A stretch of DNA of 64,000 bases from Holdemania sp. Marseille-P2844 (GCF_900120005.1 NZ_LT635451.1:62001-126000); one strand, 5' to 3'. Positions 29,069-37,788 are shown, numbered from the stretch's first letter. Made by a program: numbers and translations. Notes: a model not told the origin generated them from the sequence alone.

Positions 29069-30169
29069 ATGAATCAAGCGACACAATTCCGCCGGGATCT
29101 GCATCAGATTCCGGAAACCAGCTTCACAGAATTTAAAACCAGGGAGTATGTTGTTTCCGTCTTAAAAACACTGCATTGCGAGCTCATCGAGCTGTTGGAA
29201 ACGGGCGTAGCCGCCTACTTTGACGCCGGCCGGCCGGCAACGCTGGCGTATCGCGCCGATATGGACGCGCTGCCGATCCAGGAAGAAACGGGGCTGGAAT
29301 TCGCCTCGCGCCATCCGGGGAAAATGCACGCCTGCGGCCACGACGGCCACATGGCGATGCTGCTGGGATTTGCCCAGGAGCTGGATCAGCTTGACCGCAG
29401 CGGTTGGAAAAACAACATTCTGTTAATCTTCCAGCCCTCGGAGGAAACGGTCGGGGGCGCCAAGCCGATCTGCGATACCGGGATTTTTGAAAAGTACAAC
29501 GTCAAGGCGATCTTCGGCACGCATCTGTGGCCGTTTATCCCTGCCGGGACCGTAGCCAGCCGGCCGGAGGAGATGATGGCGCACGCCAGCGAGGTCACGG
29601 TGACGGTCAAGGGCAAGAGCACCCATTGCGCCAAACCGGATGAGGGCATCGACGCGCTGGCGATCGGCGCGGAGCTGTTATGCCGTCTGTACGCGATGGA
29701 AAAGAAAATCGCTCCGAACCAATACCGGATTTTAAAGTTCGGAAATTTCCACGCCGGCACGGTGCGCAACATCCTGCCGGAAACCGCGGTGCTGGAAGGC
29801 TCCTACCGGTCGTTTCAGGACGCCACGTTCGACTGGATGATTGATCAGACGAAGGCGATCATGCGTCAGCTGGAACAGGAAACCGGCTGCCAGATCGTGT
29901 TTGATTACACGGAAGGCTATCCGGCCGTGATCAACGACGCCCCGCTGTTTGCGAAGGCGCAGGCGCTTCTGCCGCAGCTGCAGGTGCTGGACAAGCCGGA
30001 AATGATCGCGGAGGATTTCGCGTTCTATCAGCGGAAAATCCCGGGCGTGTTCTTCTTCTTGGGCACAGGCACGGGGATCGCGCTGCATAACTGCCATTTC
30101 AATTTTGACGAACAGGTGCTGCAGGAAGGGATTAAGACCGATCTGGCGCTGATGAACATTGATCTGTAA
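29069..30169 (+). CDS. M20-family amidohydrolase
   Basis: A 366-residue enzyme from ATG 29069 after AAAGGAGTC. It is a typical M20D amidohydrolase: FRRDLHQIPETSFTEFKTRE, ADMDALPIQEETGLEF, the metal ligands in MHACGHDGHMAMLLG, FQPSEETVGGAKPI, HLWPFIPAGT, and the C-terminal EDFAFYQRKIPG with a final HNCHFNFDEQ. The lid or dimer domain lies at about 175-290. Enzymes of this type remove the acyl group from N-acyl amino acids, indole-3-acetyl or hippurate conjugates, or N-acetyl-diaminopimelate; the substrate cannot be told from sequence alone. Single-gene unit with its own promoter and terminator. Confidence 0.9.
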   Translation: MNQATQFRRDLHQIPETSFTEFKTREYVVSVLKTLHCELIELLETGVAAYFDAGRPATLAYRADMDALPIQEETGLEFASRHPGKMHACGHDGHMAMLLGFAQELDQLDRSGWKNNILLIFQPSEETVGGAKPICDTGIFEKYNVKAIFGTHLWPFIPAGTVASRPEEMMAHASEVTVTVKGKSTHCAKPDEGIDALAIGAELLCRLYAMEKKIAPNQYRILKFGNFHAGTVRNILPETAVLEGSYRSFQDATFDWMIDQTKAIMRQLEQETGCQIVFDYTEGYPAVINDAPLFAKAQALLPQLQVLDKPEMIAEDFAFYQRKIPGVFFFLGTGTGIALHNCHFNFDEQVLQEGIKTDLALMNIDL

Positions 30170-30186
30170 ACATAGGAAACGCTAGG

Positions 30187-30213
30187 AAGGCTGGGTGTGA
30201 CTCAGCCTTTTTT
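30187..30213 (+). terminator. Terminator of the amidohydrolase gene
   Basis: AAGGCTG (30187-30193) pairs with CAGCCTT (30203-30209), followed by six T in all. Confidence 0.85.
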
Positions 30214-30361
30214 AGGTGTGGCGGGCATTGAAATGTTTTCCGCCATCTCAAAAGACCGGCATAAAGGTTAAAAAAGGCAGCGGACTTTCCGGGTAAACGG
30301 GAAGAAGCAGCCATACTAAAGATGAAGAATAATGAAAAATGAATCGGAAAAGAGGGGTGTT

Positions 30362-31249
30362 ATGAAAAAAATTGCGGTGATCACCGGTGCAGACAGCGGT
30401 TTGGGTCGGGAATATACGCGGCTGATCCTGGAAGAATCAAATGTGGATGAAATCTGGGCGCTGGCCAAAACACCGGCCCGGCTGCAGCGGCTGGTTCAGG
30501 ATTTCGGCGCCCGGATCGTTCCGGTCGAAATTGATCTGACGCAGCTGGACGCTTTGGCGGATTTTCATCGTCGTTTAAGTCTGGAAAAACCAGAGATCCG
30601 CTGGCTGATCAACAACGCGGGGATCGGCAAGTTCGGTCCGTTTGAAAAGCTGGAAGCGTTGGAAGCGGCGCGGATCGTCGATCTCAACTGCCGCGCGGTC
30701 GTGGAAATGACATGGAACTGCCTGCCCTATATGCCCCCGGGCAGCCGGATTGTCAACACGGCTTCCCAAGCCGCCTTTCAGCCGCTGCCGTATTTCAGTG
30801 TCTATGCGGCAAGCAAGGCGTTTATCGACCGGTTTTCTCTGGCGTTAGCCGTCGAGCTGAAGCCGCGGGGGATCACGGTGACCTCGGTCTGTCCCTGCTG
30901 GATGAGAACCCCGCTGCTCAATAAGGCGCAAACCACGGCCAGACCCGACGTTGTGTGGATGTTTCCGATCACGGATCCGGCCCCGGTCGCCCGGGCGGCA
31001 ATTTCTGACAGTCAGAAAGGCAGACGCCGCTCCGTTTATGGAACGCTGACGCGGCTCGCTATTTTGGGGGCGAAGCTGCTTCCAACCGGAATCACAATGG
31101 CCGTGTGGCTGATGCAGCAGGGGCTTAACGGCATGCATGTCTGGCATTGTCCGCACCCCTCTAAGCCCGGGGAGGCAGAAACGCATTGCGAAATGTTGAA
31201 ACTGCTGGAAATTTCAATTCAGGCCAGTCATGCCGGTATGCCGCGGTGA
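30362..31249 (+). CDS. Short-chain dehydrogenase/reductase
   Basis: A 295-residue SDR; ATG 30362 follows AGAGGGGTG. Cofactor motif T-G-x-x-x-G-x-G in VITGADSGLGREYTR, then LINNAGIGKFG (N-N-A-G), the catalytic Ser in NTASQAAFQPL and Y-x-x-x-K in SVYAASKAFIDRFS. The protein is a little longer than typical single-domain SDRs (about 250) because of a C-terminal extension with a hydrophobic stretch (LAILGAKLLPTGITMAVWLM), as in DltE/YdfG-like and 17-beta-hydroxysteroid dehydrogenase-like members. The substrate is unknown. It is transcribed alone, just upstream of the T-box leader, with no clear terminator between. Confidence 0.85.
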   Translation: MKKIAVITGADSGLGREYTRLILEESNVDEIWALAKTPARLQRLVQDFGARIVPVEIDLTQLDALADFHRRLSLEKPEIRWLINNAGIGKFGPFEKLEALEAARIVDLNCRAVVEMTWNCLPYMPPGSRIVNTASQAAFQPLPYFSVYAASKAFIDRFSLALAVELKPRGITVTSVCPCWMRTPLLNKAQTTARPDVVWMFPITDPAPVARAAISDSQKGRRRSVYGTLTRLAILGAKLLPTGITMAVWLMQQGLNGMHVWHCPHPSKPGEAETHCEMLKLLEISIQASHAGMPR

Positions 31250-31288
31250 AAGATTGTCATTCATTTTCAGAAAAATTTCATTTCCTGC

Positions 31289-31317
31289 TTGACAAGTTCC
31301 CGCTTCAGATTTATCAT
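31289..31317 (+). promoter_or_regulatory. Promoter of the T-box/ABC transporter operon
   Basis: Perfect -35 TTGACA (31289-31294), 17-base spacer and TATCAT (31312-31317). Transcription would start shortly before the T-box stem I. Confidence 0.8.
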
Positions 31318-31330
31318 ACAGTCATTGATA

Positions 31331-31608
31331 TAACAGCGATGAAAAGAAAAAGTAAACCTGAACTGCTTATCCAGAGAGTTCCCGGTTGGTGCAAGGGAAT
31401 ATGAGAAGCAGGTTGAACACATCTTGGAGCAATTCACCGAACGAGGAATCAAGTAGGCTGGATCGGAACCTGTACCCGTTATCGTACTAGAGTATAGAAG
31501 TTTTGTACTCGAAGAGGCTGGACTCCGCGAGGAATCTGGTAAATTAAGGTGGAACCACGAAGGGAAAAACGACCCTCTCGTCCTTAGCTGCAGGACGGGA
31601 GGGTTTTT
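31331..31608 (+). promoter_or_regulatory. T-box riboswitch, probably histidine-specific
   Basis: The leader has the standard parts: AGTA of the specifier loop (31351-31354), the AGAGAG and GGTTGGTG elements of the stem I apex (31373-31390), the 3' specifier strand GAACACATCTTGGAGC (31415-31430), the T-box AATTAAGGTGGAACCACG (31542-31559) and a terminator CCCTCTCGTCC/GGACGGGAGGG plus T run (31573-31608). Aligned to well-known glycine leaders (specifier, then A, then the UUCUUGAGC strand), the specifier is CAC, histidine. The antiterminator bulge TGGA, however, would pair best with a tRNA having U73, not the C73 of tRNA-His; read one base later the codon is ACA, threonine. Uncharged tRNA promotes read-through into the transporter genes. 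Confidence 0.88.
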
Positions 31609-31688
31609 GTTTTAGCGGCGCGGGCTGAAACGCATCCTGTTCGGGATTCAATTTCATTTCATGCTATATCAAAAAAGAAAAAGGAGAA

Positions 31689-32492
31689 ATGAAAATGAAA
31701 ATCGGAAAATTGGGAATGGGTTTGATCGGATTGGCGCTGGTGGCGATGACGGGATGTCAGAGCGCCGCCAAGCCGCAGGGGGACAGCTGGAGCGCAATCG
31801 AAGACAGGGGGAAGCTGGTCGTCGGGATTGACGATACGTTTGCACCGATGGGCTTCCGCGATGAAAACAACGAGCTGGCCGGTTATGATATCGAGATGGC
31901 CAAGGCCGTTTCAGAAAAGCTGGGAATTGCCTTTGAATTTCAGACGATCGACTGGTCGATGAAGGAATCCGAATTGAATGCCGGCAACATCGACTTAATC
32001 TGGAATGGTTATTCAATTACGGACACGCGGAAGCAGCAGGTGGCGTTCTCCGAGCCTTATCTGGAAAACCGCCAGCTGATCATCACGCTGGCGGATTCCG
32101 AGGTCAATGCCAAAGCGGATCTGGCAGGGAAAACGATCGCGGTGCAGAAGGAATCGAGCGCCTTGGAAGCGGTCAGCGCCGATGCTGCGTTCACGTCTGC
32201 GTTAAAAAACGGCGCGCCGGAGGAATTCGATACGAACATCGACTGCTTTATGGATCTGGAAGCCGGCCGTTCGCAGGCGATCGTCGTCGACGAAGTGCTG
32301 GCGCGGTATGTGATGAAGCAAAGAGGTCAGGAAAAATACAAGGTGCTGGACGAGAATTTTGGAACGGAACAATACGCAGTCGGAATGCGCAAGCAGGATA
32401 CGACGTTGCTGGAGAAGATCAACGAAGCGATGAAGGCCTGTAATGAAGACGGCACAACGGCGGCGCTGAACGCCAAGTGGTTCGGGGAATAA
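31689..32492 (+). CDS. Amino acid ABC transporter, substrate-binding lipoprotein
   Basis: A 267-residue protein from ATG 31689 after AAAGGAG. The signal peptide IGLALVAMTGCQSAAK carries the lipobox M-T-G-C, so the mature protein is lipid-anchored outside. The SBP_bac_3 fold is clear: GKLVVGIDDTFAPMGFRDEN, ELAGYDIEMAKAVSEKLG, the ligand Asp/Arg region NAGNIDLIWNGYSITDTRKQ and KTIAVQKESSA. These proteins bind polar amino acids such as His, Arg, Lys, Gln or Cys. The T-box upstream ties it to the supply of a single amino acid, most likely histidine. It is the first of three genes of a complete importer. Confidence 0.92.
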   Translation: MKMKIGKLGMGLIGLALVAMTGCQSAAKPQGDSWSAIEDRGKLVVGIDDTFAPMGFRDENNELAGYDIEMAKAVSEKLGIAFEFQTIDWSMKESELNAGNIDLIWNGYSITDTRKQQVAFSEPYLENRQLIITLADSEVNAKADLAGKTIAVQKESSALEAVSADAAFTSALKNGAPEEFDTNIDCFMDLEAGRSQAIVVDEVLARYVMKQRGQEKYKVLDENFGTEQYAVGMRKQDTTLLEKINEAMKACNEDGTTAALNAKWFGE

Positions 32493-32494
32493 GC

Positions 32495-33127
32495 ATGATC
32501 CGTCAGATTCTGCCGTCGTTACTGGCCGGCGCCGGGGTCACGCTGCAGGTATTCTTTATAACGCTGATCCTGTCGCTGCCGCTGGCTTGTCTGCTTCAGG
32601 CGCTCCAGCAGTTTTCCGGCCGCGCCTTAAAGCCGCTGTTTCGCGGCTACATCACGCTGATGCGGGGGACGCCGCTGTTATTGCAGCTGATGTTCATCTT
32701 CTTCGGCATGCCGTATCTCGGCCTGACGCTGAGCCGGGAACTGTCGATTTTTATCGCTTTCACCTTGAATTATACCGCTTATTTTATCGAGATTCTGCGC
32801 GGCGCGTTAAGCGCAGTCGATCCCGGACAGGCGGAAGCCGGGAAGATGCTCGGATTCTCCCGCCGCTATATCTACTTTCGGATTCAGCTGCCGCAGGCGC
32901 TGCGCACGGCGATGCCTTCGATTGGCAACGAAGTCCTGAATTTGGTCAAGGACACGTCGTTGATCTACGTTTTGGGGGCTTCAGAGCTGCTGAAAGCCGG
33001 CCGTTCCGCCGTCAACACGTATGCGACCGCACTGCCGTTTGTCGTCGTCGGGATTCTCTATCTGGCGATGTGCGGCGGGTTCAGCTGGCTTTTGGGACGG
33101 ATTGAGAAACGCATCAGTTATTATTAG
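32495..33127 (+). CDS. Amino acid ABC transporter permease
   Basis: A 210-residue membrane protein; ATG 32495 lies two bases after the preceding stop and uses GGGGAA as ribosome site. It has the five-helix HisM/HisQ/GlnP plan: VTLQVFFITLILSLPLACLL, YITLMRGTPLLLQLMFIFFG, AFTLNYTAYFIEILRGALSA and the E-A-A-like coupling loop in GQAEAGKMLGFSRRYIYFRI, where it meets the ATPase. A single permease gene implies a homodimer in the membrane. The last helix lies at about 180-205. It belongs with the lipoprotein and the ATPase on either side. Confidence 0.92.
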   Translation: MIRQILPSLLAGAGVTLQVFFITLILSLPLACLLQALQQFSGRALKPLFRGYITLMRGTPLLLQLMFIFFGMPYLGLTLSRELSIFIAFTLNYTAYFIEILRGALSAVDPGQAEAGKMLGFSRRYIYFRIQLPQALRTAMPSIGNEVLNLVKDTSLIYVLGASELLKAGRSAVNTYATALPFVVVGILYLAMCGGFSWLLGRIEKRISYY

Positions 33128-33138
33128 GAGGGCAAGTC

Positions 33139-33801
33139 ATGAGCTGCATCGCAGAAAATTGCGCCAAGACCTTCGGCAGGACGCCGGTCTTTGAAAATGT
33201 GTCATTGCGCGTGGATCCGGGTGAGATCGTGTGTCTGATGGGACCCTCCGGCGCTGGAAAAACCACGCTGCTGCGCTGTCTGTGCGGGCTGGAGCTGCCG
33301 GAAAAGGGCACGATTTCACTTTCCGGCACGGTGCTGTGTCAGGATGGCCGCTGGCAGTCGCCCATGGAATACCGGCAGAAGATCGGACTGGTGTTTCAGA
33401 ACTGGAATCTGTTTCCGCATTGGACCGTCTTACAGAATTTGATCAAGGCGCCGGTTCATCAGAAACGGATGAATCGGGCGGAAGCTGAAAAAAAAGCCCG
33501 CAGGCTTTTACAACAGCTGAATTTGGCGGAGAAGGCGGACGCCTATCCCAATTCACTTTCCGGCGGGCAGAAGCAGCGGGCTGCGATCGCGCGGGCCTGC
33601 ATGCTGGCGCCGGAAATCCTGTGCTTTGATGAACCGACCAGCGCGCTGGACGAACAATCGGCGCTGGAAGTGTCCAACATCATTCAGTCGCTGGCGAAAC
33701 AGGATGGTTTGGGGATTCTGGTCGTCACCCATGACGAACAATTCGCGCACCGCACCGGCACGCGTTTCGTCCGGCTTAGCGAACTTCAGTCTAAAAAATA
33801 A
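33139..33801 (+). CDS. Amino acid ABC transporter ATP-binding protein
   Basis: A 220-residue ATPase from ATG 33139 after AGGAGGG. Walker A GPSGAGKTT, Q loop in GLVFQNWNLFPH, signature LSGGQKQRAAIAR, Walker B ILCFDEPTSALDE and the switch His in LVVTHDEQFAH are all intact. It is of the HisP/GlnQ type and about 20 residues shorter than usual at the C-terminus. It energises uptake by the adjacent permease. Its 3' end overlaps the convergent Sfp gene by 16 bases, and its terminator lies inside that gene. Confidence 0.93.
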   Translation: MSCIAENCAKTFGRTPVFENVSLRVDPGEIVCLMGPSGAGKTTLLRCLCGLELPEKGTISLSGTVLCQDGRWQSPMEYRQKIGLVFQNWNLFPHWTVLQNLIKAPVHQKRMNRAEAEKKARRLLQQLNLAEKADAYPNSLSGGQKQRAAIARACMLAPEILCFDEPTSALDEQSALEVSNIIQSLAKQDGLGILVVTHDEQFAHRTGTRFVRLSELQSKK

Positions 33802-34346
33802 TCATGAACCGTATCCCTCAGGGAAGCGCTCAGGCACATCGTGCCGGGCGTTCCTTTTTTTGTGACAAAGGGGATCAATCGGTAGTTTGGGGTATCGTGC
33901 AGCTGGCCTGCTTCATCAATGACGCTGAAGCGGGAAAAATCTTCCCCGATGCCTTTTCCCGACCATTTGACGACGCTTTCCTTCGCCGTCCACAGTGAAA
34001 AAAAGGCTTCCGGATACTGGGTTAGCCAGGCCTGTTCCCGGGGGTGAAAGAACCGGCGGGTAATCGCTTCCTGACGGCAGGGATGGGGCTGTTCGATGTC
34101 GATGCCCACCGGCGCGCCGGCGATCAGGCAGATCCACTCCTGCCGGCAATGGGAGATGCTGAAATGCAGCCCCGGCAGATCGGCGAAGGCTGGCTTGCCC
34201 CGGGCGGAAACAACCTTTTGTACCGGGACAAAAGGCAGCAGGTGCTGATCTGCCAGCCAGGACAGTGCCTGATTCAGCCGCTGCGCGCTGTCGCTTCCGC
34301 TGAAATCAGCGCTGAAGCGCCACAGTCCCCGCAGCGGCTCATTCAT
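33786..34346 (-). CDS. Sfp-type 4'-phosphopantetheinyl transferase
   Basis: A 186-residue enzyme that transfers phosphopantetheine from CoA to carrier domains. Family motifs are FSISHCRQEW, APVGIDIEQPHP (metal-binding Asp and Glu) and FFSLWTAKESVVKWSGKG. It is shorter than Bacillus Sfp (224 residues), mainly because the N-terminal half is reduced, but the catalytic core is complete. The gene is the last in the NRPS operon; its start overlaps the end of the acyl carrier gene by eight bases. Its likely clients are the two T domains of the NRPS and the stand-alone acyl carrier protein. Confidence 0.9.
   Translation of the reverse strand: MNEPLRGLWRFSADFSGSDSAQRLNQALSWLADQHLLPFVPVQKVVSARGKPAFADLPGLHFSISHCRQEWICLIAGAPVGIDIEQPHPCRQEAITRRFFHPREQAWLTQYPEAFFSLWTAKESVVKWSGKGIGEDFSRFSVIDEAGQLHDTPNYRLIPFVTKKGTPGTMCLSASLRDTVHDYFLD
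33822..33860 (+). terminator. Terminator of the ABC operon inside the convergent sfp gene
   Basis: Imperfect stem from GGAAGCGC through GGCAC-ATC-GTGCC to GGGCGTTCC, then seven T. It functions on the plus strand although it lies within the minus-strand coding sequence of the Sfp gene. Confidence 0.7.
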
Positions 34347-34566
34347 GCGCGCCCAGTTCGGTCAAGGTAGCCAGAATATCTTTTACATTGCGGATTTTGC
34401 GGATGCTGCGGACATTGATCTCAACGTCAAACGTTTCTTCCAGCGCTGCGACAATATTAACGATATCGAAGGAATTCAGCTGGAGATCGCGGACCAGATC
34501 GGTTTGTACGCTGACGCCCGGCTGACCCGTTTCAGCGATGATGATCGCGATAATTTTTTCAAGCAT
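34339..34566 (-). CDS. Stand-alone acyl carrier protein
   Basis: A 75-residue carrier protein. Four helices and the phosphopantetheine site are visible in QTDLVRDLQLNSFDIVNIVA, where the serine in N-S-F-D is the attachment point (canonical D-S-L/F-D is changed to N-S-F-D). It starts nine bases after the acyl-AMP ligase gene and overlaps the Sfp gene. In such clusters the ligase loads a fatty or aromatic acid onto this protein, which then hands it to the first condensation domain. That handover is inferred from domain logic. Confidence 0.88.
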   Translation of the reverse strand: MLEKIIAIIIAETGQPGVSVQTDLVRDLQLNSFDIVNIVAALEETFDVEINVRSIRKIRNVKDILATLTELGAHE

Positions 34567-34575
34567 AGTCGGCCG

Positions 34576-36237
34576 TTACCTCTTTTCTAAAACGGTGCTG
34601 CGTTTGATTTTTTTGGTCGCCGTTTTCTCAAATTCAGAATCGCGCAGCTTAATCATCTGGATTTGTTTGTATGCCGGCAGCGTTTCGTTGACCTGATCGA
34701 TCTGCGCCTGCAGCTGTTCTAATATTTCATACGGCGACATTCCGGCGGTCAGCTCGGGATCCGGATAGACCATCAAAGCCAGCCGCACGTCGTCGGCATG
34801 GGCGGAGGAGTTCAGCCCGAAGGCCATGACCTCCTTGATCAGCGGCAGCGAACTGACATAACCTTCAATCTCTTCCGGGGAGACTTTCTTACCATTCTTA
34901 AACACGATCAGATTTTTCTTGCGGCCGGTAATCGTCAGATGTCCGTTTTTATCCAGACTGCCCAGATCGCCGGTCATAAACCAGCCCTCGTCAAACGCTG
35001 CGGCCGTCAGTTCTTCATTTTTATAATACCCCTGCATCAGGGACACGCCCTGAACGAGAATTTCGCCGTCCTTAAGCTTCAGCTTGTAGCTGGGCAAAAC
35101 ATGACCGACAGTGTCGACGCGGCGGTCCTTATTGCGGTTGACCGCCAGTAATGGGGAACATTCCGTGATCCCATAGCCCTGGATGATCTGAAAGCCGAAG
35201 GCTTCCATTTCCTCGCCGATTGTGGCCGACAGGTGCGCGCCGCCGCAGATGATCAGCGACAAATGTCCGCCGAAAGCGTCGCGGATCGGCTGCAAAAACG
35301 CGGGGTGCAGCGTGATCCCGAATTTGCGGCAGAACTGAAACAGCTTCATATATTTGCGCAGGGCTTCTTCTTTGCCTTGTTTGCGCAGCGTGCGCCAGAT
35401 ATTCTGATGAAGCGTCTCGACGATCAGCGGCACGGCCATCAGTGTCTCCGGAGCGAAGGCTTTCAAATCGCGCATCATCGTTTTTAATGAGCCGTTGACC
35501 CCGACCGTGCTGCCGTGCAGAAGCATGTTGATGACGGAACAGGTCAGGCCATAGGTGTGATAGAAGGGCAGCGAGGTGAAGACCGTTGCACCGACCCCGA
35601 CCAGGCGCATCGAGTCGGCGGCGTTGGTAAGAATGCCAACCTCCGACAACATCACCGGCTTGGAGGTGCTGGTCGTACCGGAGGTGTAAACGATCGAAGC
35701 GGTAAAATTTTGCGGATGATCGGGAAACGACCAGACGCCCTGACGGCGTTTGACGAGGGCCTGCCCCTGCTTCAGCAGCGTCTTCAGCGTGAATTCGCCT
35801 TCGCCTTCCATCAAGATCAACTGCTTCAGCGTCGGATTTTCCTGGCATAACAGGCTGCCGACAGGCTGGAAGGCCGGGGAAAGGAAACAGGCTGTGCAGT
35901 CCGCCTGCATGACCATGCTTCGCAGCACGTCGTCGGATTGTTCGATGTCGATGCACACGGCGGTGCGGCCGCTGATGATCAGCGCGAAGTAAACAAGCAG
36001 CCATTCGATACTGTTTTCGCTGATGATCGCGACGTTGCCTTCAGGCAGCGCCAGCCGGAAGGCTTCGCTTAACGCCTGGACGTTTTGCTTCAGCTGGCTG
36101 AAGGTCAGACTGCGGCGTTCGCCCTTGGGGGAGTAGCTGACCAGCGCTTCTTTTTCGGCAAAACGGCGGCTTGTGCCGTCGATAAACTGGCGGAAGGTAG
36201 CGTAGTCGTCGGCCGGGTAATAGGCATAATTTTTCAT
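34576..36237 (-). CDS. Acyl-AMP ligase (ANL superfamily, FadD/FAAL-like)
   Basis: A 553-residue adenylating enzyme starting at 36237 after AAAGGGACC. Core motifs: SIVYTSGTTSTSKPVMLS (A3; the usual G-T-T-G is G-T-T-S-T), YGITECSPL (A5), WFMTGDLG (A7), GRKKNLIVFKNGKKVSPEEI (A8) and TKKIKRSTV with the catalytic C-terminal lysine region. It activates a carboxylic acid as acyl-AMP; with the carrier protein gene nine bases downstream, transfer to that carrier is the probable second step. This gives the NRPS an acyl starter. The nature of the acid (medium-chain fatty acid is the common case) cannot be read from the sequence. Confidence 0.88.
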   Translation of the reverse strand: MKNYAYYPADDYATFRQFIDGTSRRFAEKEALVSYSPKGERRSLTFSQLKQNVQALSEAFRLALPEGNVAIISENSIEWLLVYFALIISGRTAVCIDIEQSDDVLRSMVMQADCTACFLSPAFQPVGSLLCQENPTLKQLILMEGEGEFTLKTLLKQGQALVKRRQGVWSFPDHPQNFTASIVYTSGTTSTSKPVMLSEVGILTNAADSMRLVGVGATVFTSLPFYHTYGLTCSVINMLLHGSTVGVNGSLKTMMRDLKAFAPETLMAVPLIVETLHQNIWRTLRKQGKEEALRKYMKLFQFCRKFGITLHPAFLQPIRDAFGGHLSLIICGGAHLSATIGEEMEAFGFQIIQGYGITECSPLLAVNRNKDRRVDTVGHVLPSYKLKLKDGEILVQGVSLMQGYYKNEELTAAAFDEGWFMTGDLGSLDKNGHLTITGRKKNLIVFKNGKKVSPEEIEGYVSSLPLIKEVMAFGLNSSAHADDVRLALMVYPDPELTAGMSPYEILEQLQAQIDQVNETLPAYKQIQMIKLRDSEFEKTATKKIKRSTVLEKR

Positions 36238-36252
36238 TGTGAGGTCCCTTTC

Positions 36253-37788
36253 CTAAAGTTCGTGGAATGTCCATTCCAGCTGCGCATGGATCTTGTCGTA
36301 ATCGTTTAAGAGCTCCAGGAACTCGTCGACCAGTTGCGGATCAAACTGCGTGCCCTTGTTGCGGATCAGTTCGGCCCGCGCCTGATCGAGCGAGAGCGAC
36401 TGACGGTAGGCCCTAAACGAGGTCATCGCGTCGAATGCGTCGGCCACGGCGATCATCCGCGATTCCAGCGGAATCTGGGTACCAGCCAGACCATCGGGAT
36501 AACCCTTGCCGTCCCAGCGTTCGTGATGACCGCGGATGATGCCGGCGATATCCTGAAAGAAGCTCATCGTGGAAAGAATCTGACAGCCCAGCTCGCTGTG
36601 GCGGCGGATCTGCGCAAATTCTTCCTCGCTTAACGGTCCCAGCTTGGTCAGAATGGAATCCGGTACGCCGATCTTGCCGACGTCGTGAAACAGGCCGGCC
36701 AGGCGGATCAGCTCCAGCCGCTGCGGATCCTGAATTCGTTTTTTAGCCAATAACGTCGTGTAATAGCTGACCCGATCGGAATGGCCGCGGGTGTAAATAT
36801 CTTTCGCTTCGACCATCAGCCGGACCGCCGTAATCGTTTCCATATAGCTGTCTTTGAGCTGCTTGTTCGTTTCTTTCAGCTGATGGTTGCGGCTTTGCAA
36901 GACCGTATGCAGAACCATCCGCGCGATCGCCGAACCCGCCTGACGGCTGTAGAGCGTCAATAACTGAATCAGTGTTTCGGCCGGGGCCTGCCTGAAATGA
37001 ATTCCGATCATGCCGAGAAAATGCCCGCTTTCATCATGCAGCGGCAGGGCCAGGCGCTGTTCGCACAGATCCGGCTGACGGGAGCTTTTTATCCGCTGGA
37101 TCGCGTCGAGAAAATTCGGATAGTACAGCCGCATAAACTGTCCCGCGTCCAGCTCATAATCGCCGCTGCCGCTTAATAACAGCGAGGAAACCAGCGACAC
37201 TTTTTCGCTGAAGGAGGGGATGTTCTGCGGGTTGAGCATCACGAAGACGTCGTCTTCATGACACAGAGAACGCACCTGTTCCACGATCGCCGCGATCAGC
37301 TGCTGCGGATTCTGATCCTGATACAACGTCGTGACGTTGCCGAGAATTTCGTTAAGTCCGTCGCGGTAGCGGCGGATTGTCTGCATCTGGCGGATCGACT
37401 TGACGCACGATTCAACCAGCAGTTCCAGCTGATCGAATTTATCGCTTTTTTCATAGTAGCCCTGGATGTCCAGCTCACGGATCGTCTTGACCGGCGGCGC
37501 CAGATCCTTGTGGCCGGTTAGCAGGATGATAAACAGATCGGTGTTGAACTTGCGGATCTCCTCGACGACCTTGTCGCCGCAGATTGGATTCATCAGAAAG
37601 TCCAGCAGCAGGATGTCGTAGTGATCCAGACGGATTTTTTCGATAGCCCGCCGCGGATTGCTTTCAATGTCGACGGTGTAGCCGCAGCCCTCAAAATAAG
37701 AGCGCAGCGCCAGCGTGATCATTTCATCGTCGTCCAACACCAGCAGGCGGAACTCGTTATGGATCTGACCTTTGCGATTTTTACGCAT
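36253..37788 (-). CDS. Response regulator with HD-GYP domain
   Basis: A 511-residue protein; the ATG at 37788 overlaps the stop of the kinase gene (TGATG) and has GGAG upstream. The receiver domain (about 12-130) has D-D-D and phospho-acceptor Asp in DILLLDFLMNP, with LLTGHKD. A GAF-like or linker section with predicted helices follows, and the HD-GYP domain is at about 320-505: GHSDRVSYYTTLLAKK, AGLFHDVGKIGVPDSIL, HHERWDGKGYPDGLAG and AVADAFDAMTS. All metal ligands are present, so it is expected to hydrolyse cyclic di-GMP or a related dinucleotide. Having such a regulator in an NRPS operon is rare. Confidence 0.9.
   Translation of the reverse strand: MRKNRKGQIHNEFRLLVLDDDEMITLALRSYFEGCGYTVDIESNPRRAIEKIRLDHYDILLLDFLMNPICGDKVVEEIRKFNTDLFIILLTGHKDLAPPVKTIRELDIQGYYEKSDKFDQLELLVESCVKSIRQMQTIRRYRDGLNEILGNVTTLYQDQNPQQLIAAIVEQVRSLCHEDDVFVMLNPQNIPSFSEKVSLVSSLLLSGSGDYELDAGQFMRLYYPNFLDAIQRIKSSRQPDLCEQRLALPLHDESGHFLGMIGIHFRQAPAETLIQLLTLYSRQAGSAIARMVLHTVLQSRNHQLKETNKQLKDSYMETITAVRLMVEAKDIYTRGHSDRVSYYTTLLAKKRIQDPQRLELIRLAGLFHDVGKIGVPDSILTKLGPLSEEEFAQIRRHSELGCQILSTMSFFQDIAGIIRGHHERWDGKGYPDGLAGTQIPLESRMIAVADAFDAMTSFRAYRQSLSLDQARAELIRNKGTQFDPQLVDEFLELLNDYDKIHAQLEWTFHEL

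Noticed and set aside
33786-34346. Sfp-type enzyme as a broken gene because of its short length
   Set aside because: The catalytic G-I-D-I-E and W-T-A-K-E-S-x-x-K motifs are intact and the gene is coupled to its neighbours, so a compact functional enzyme is more likely.
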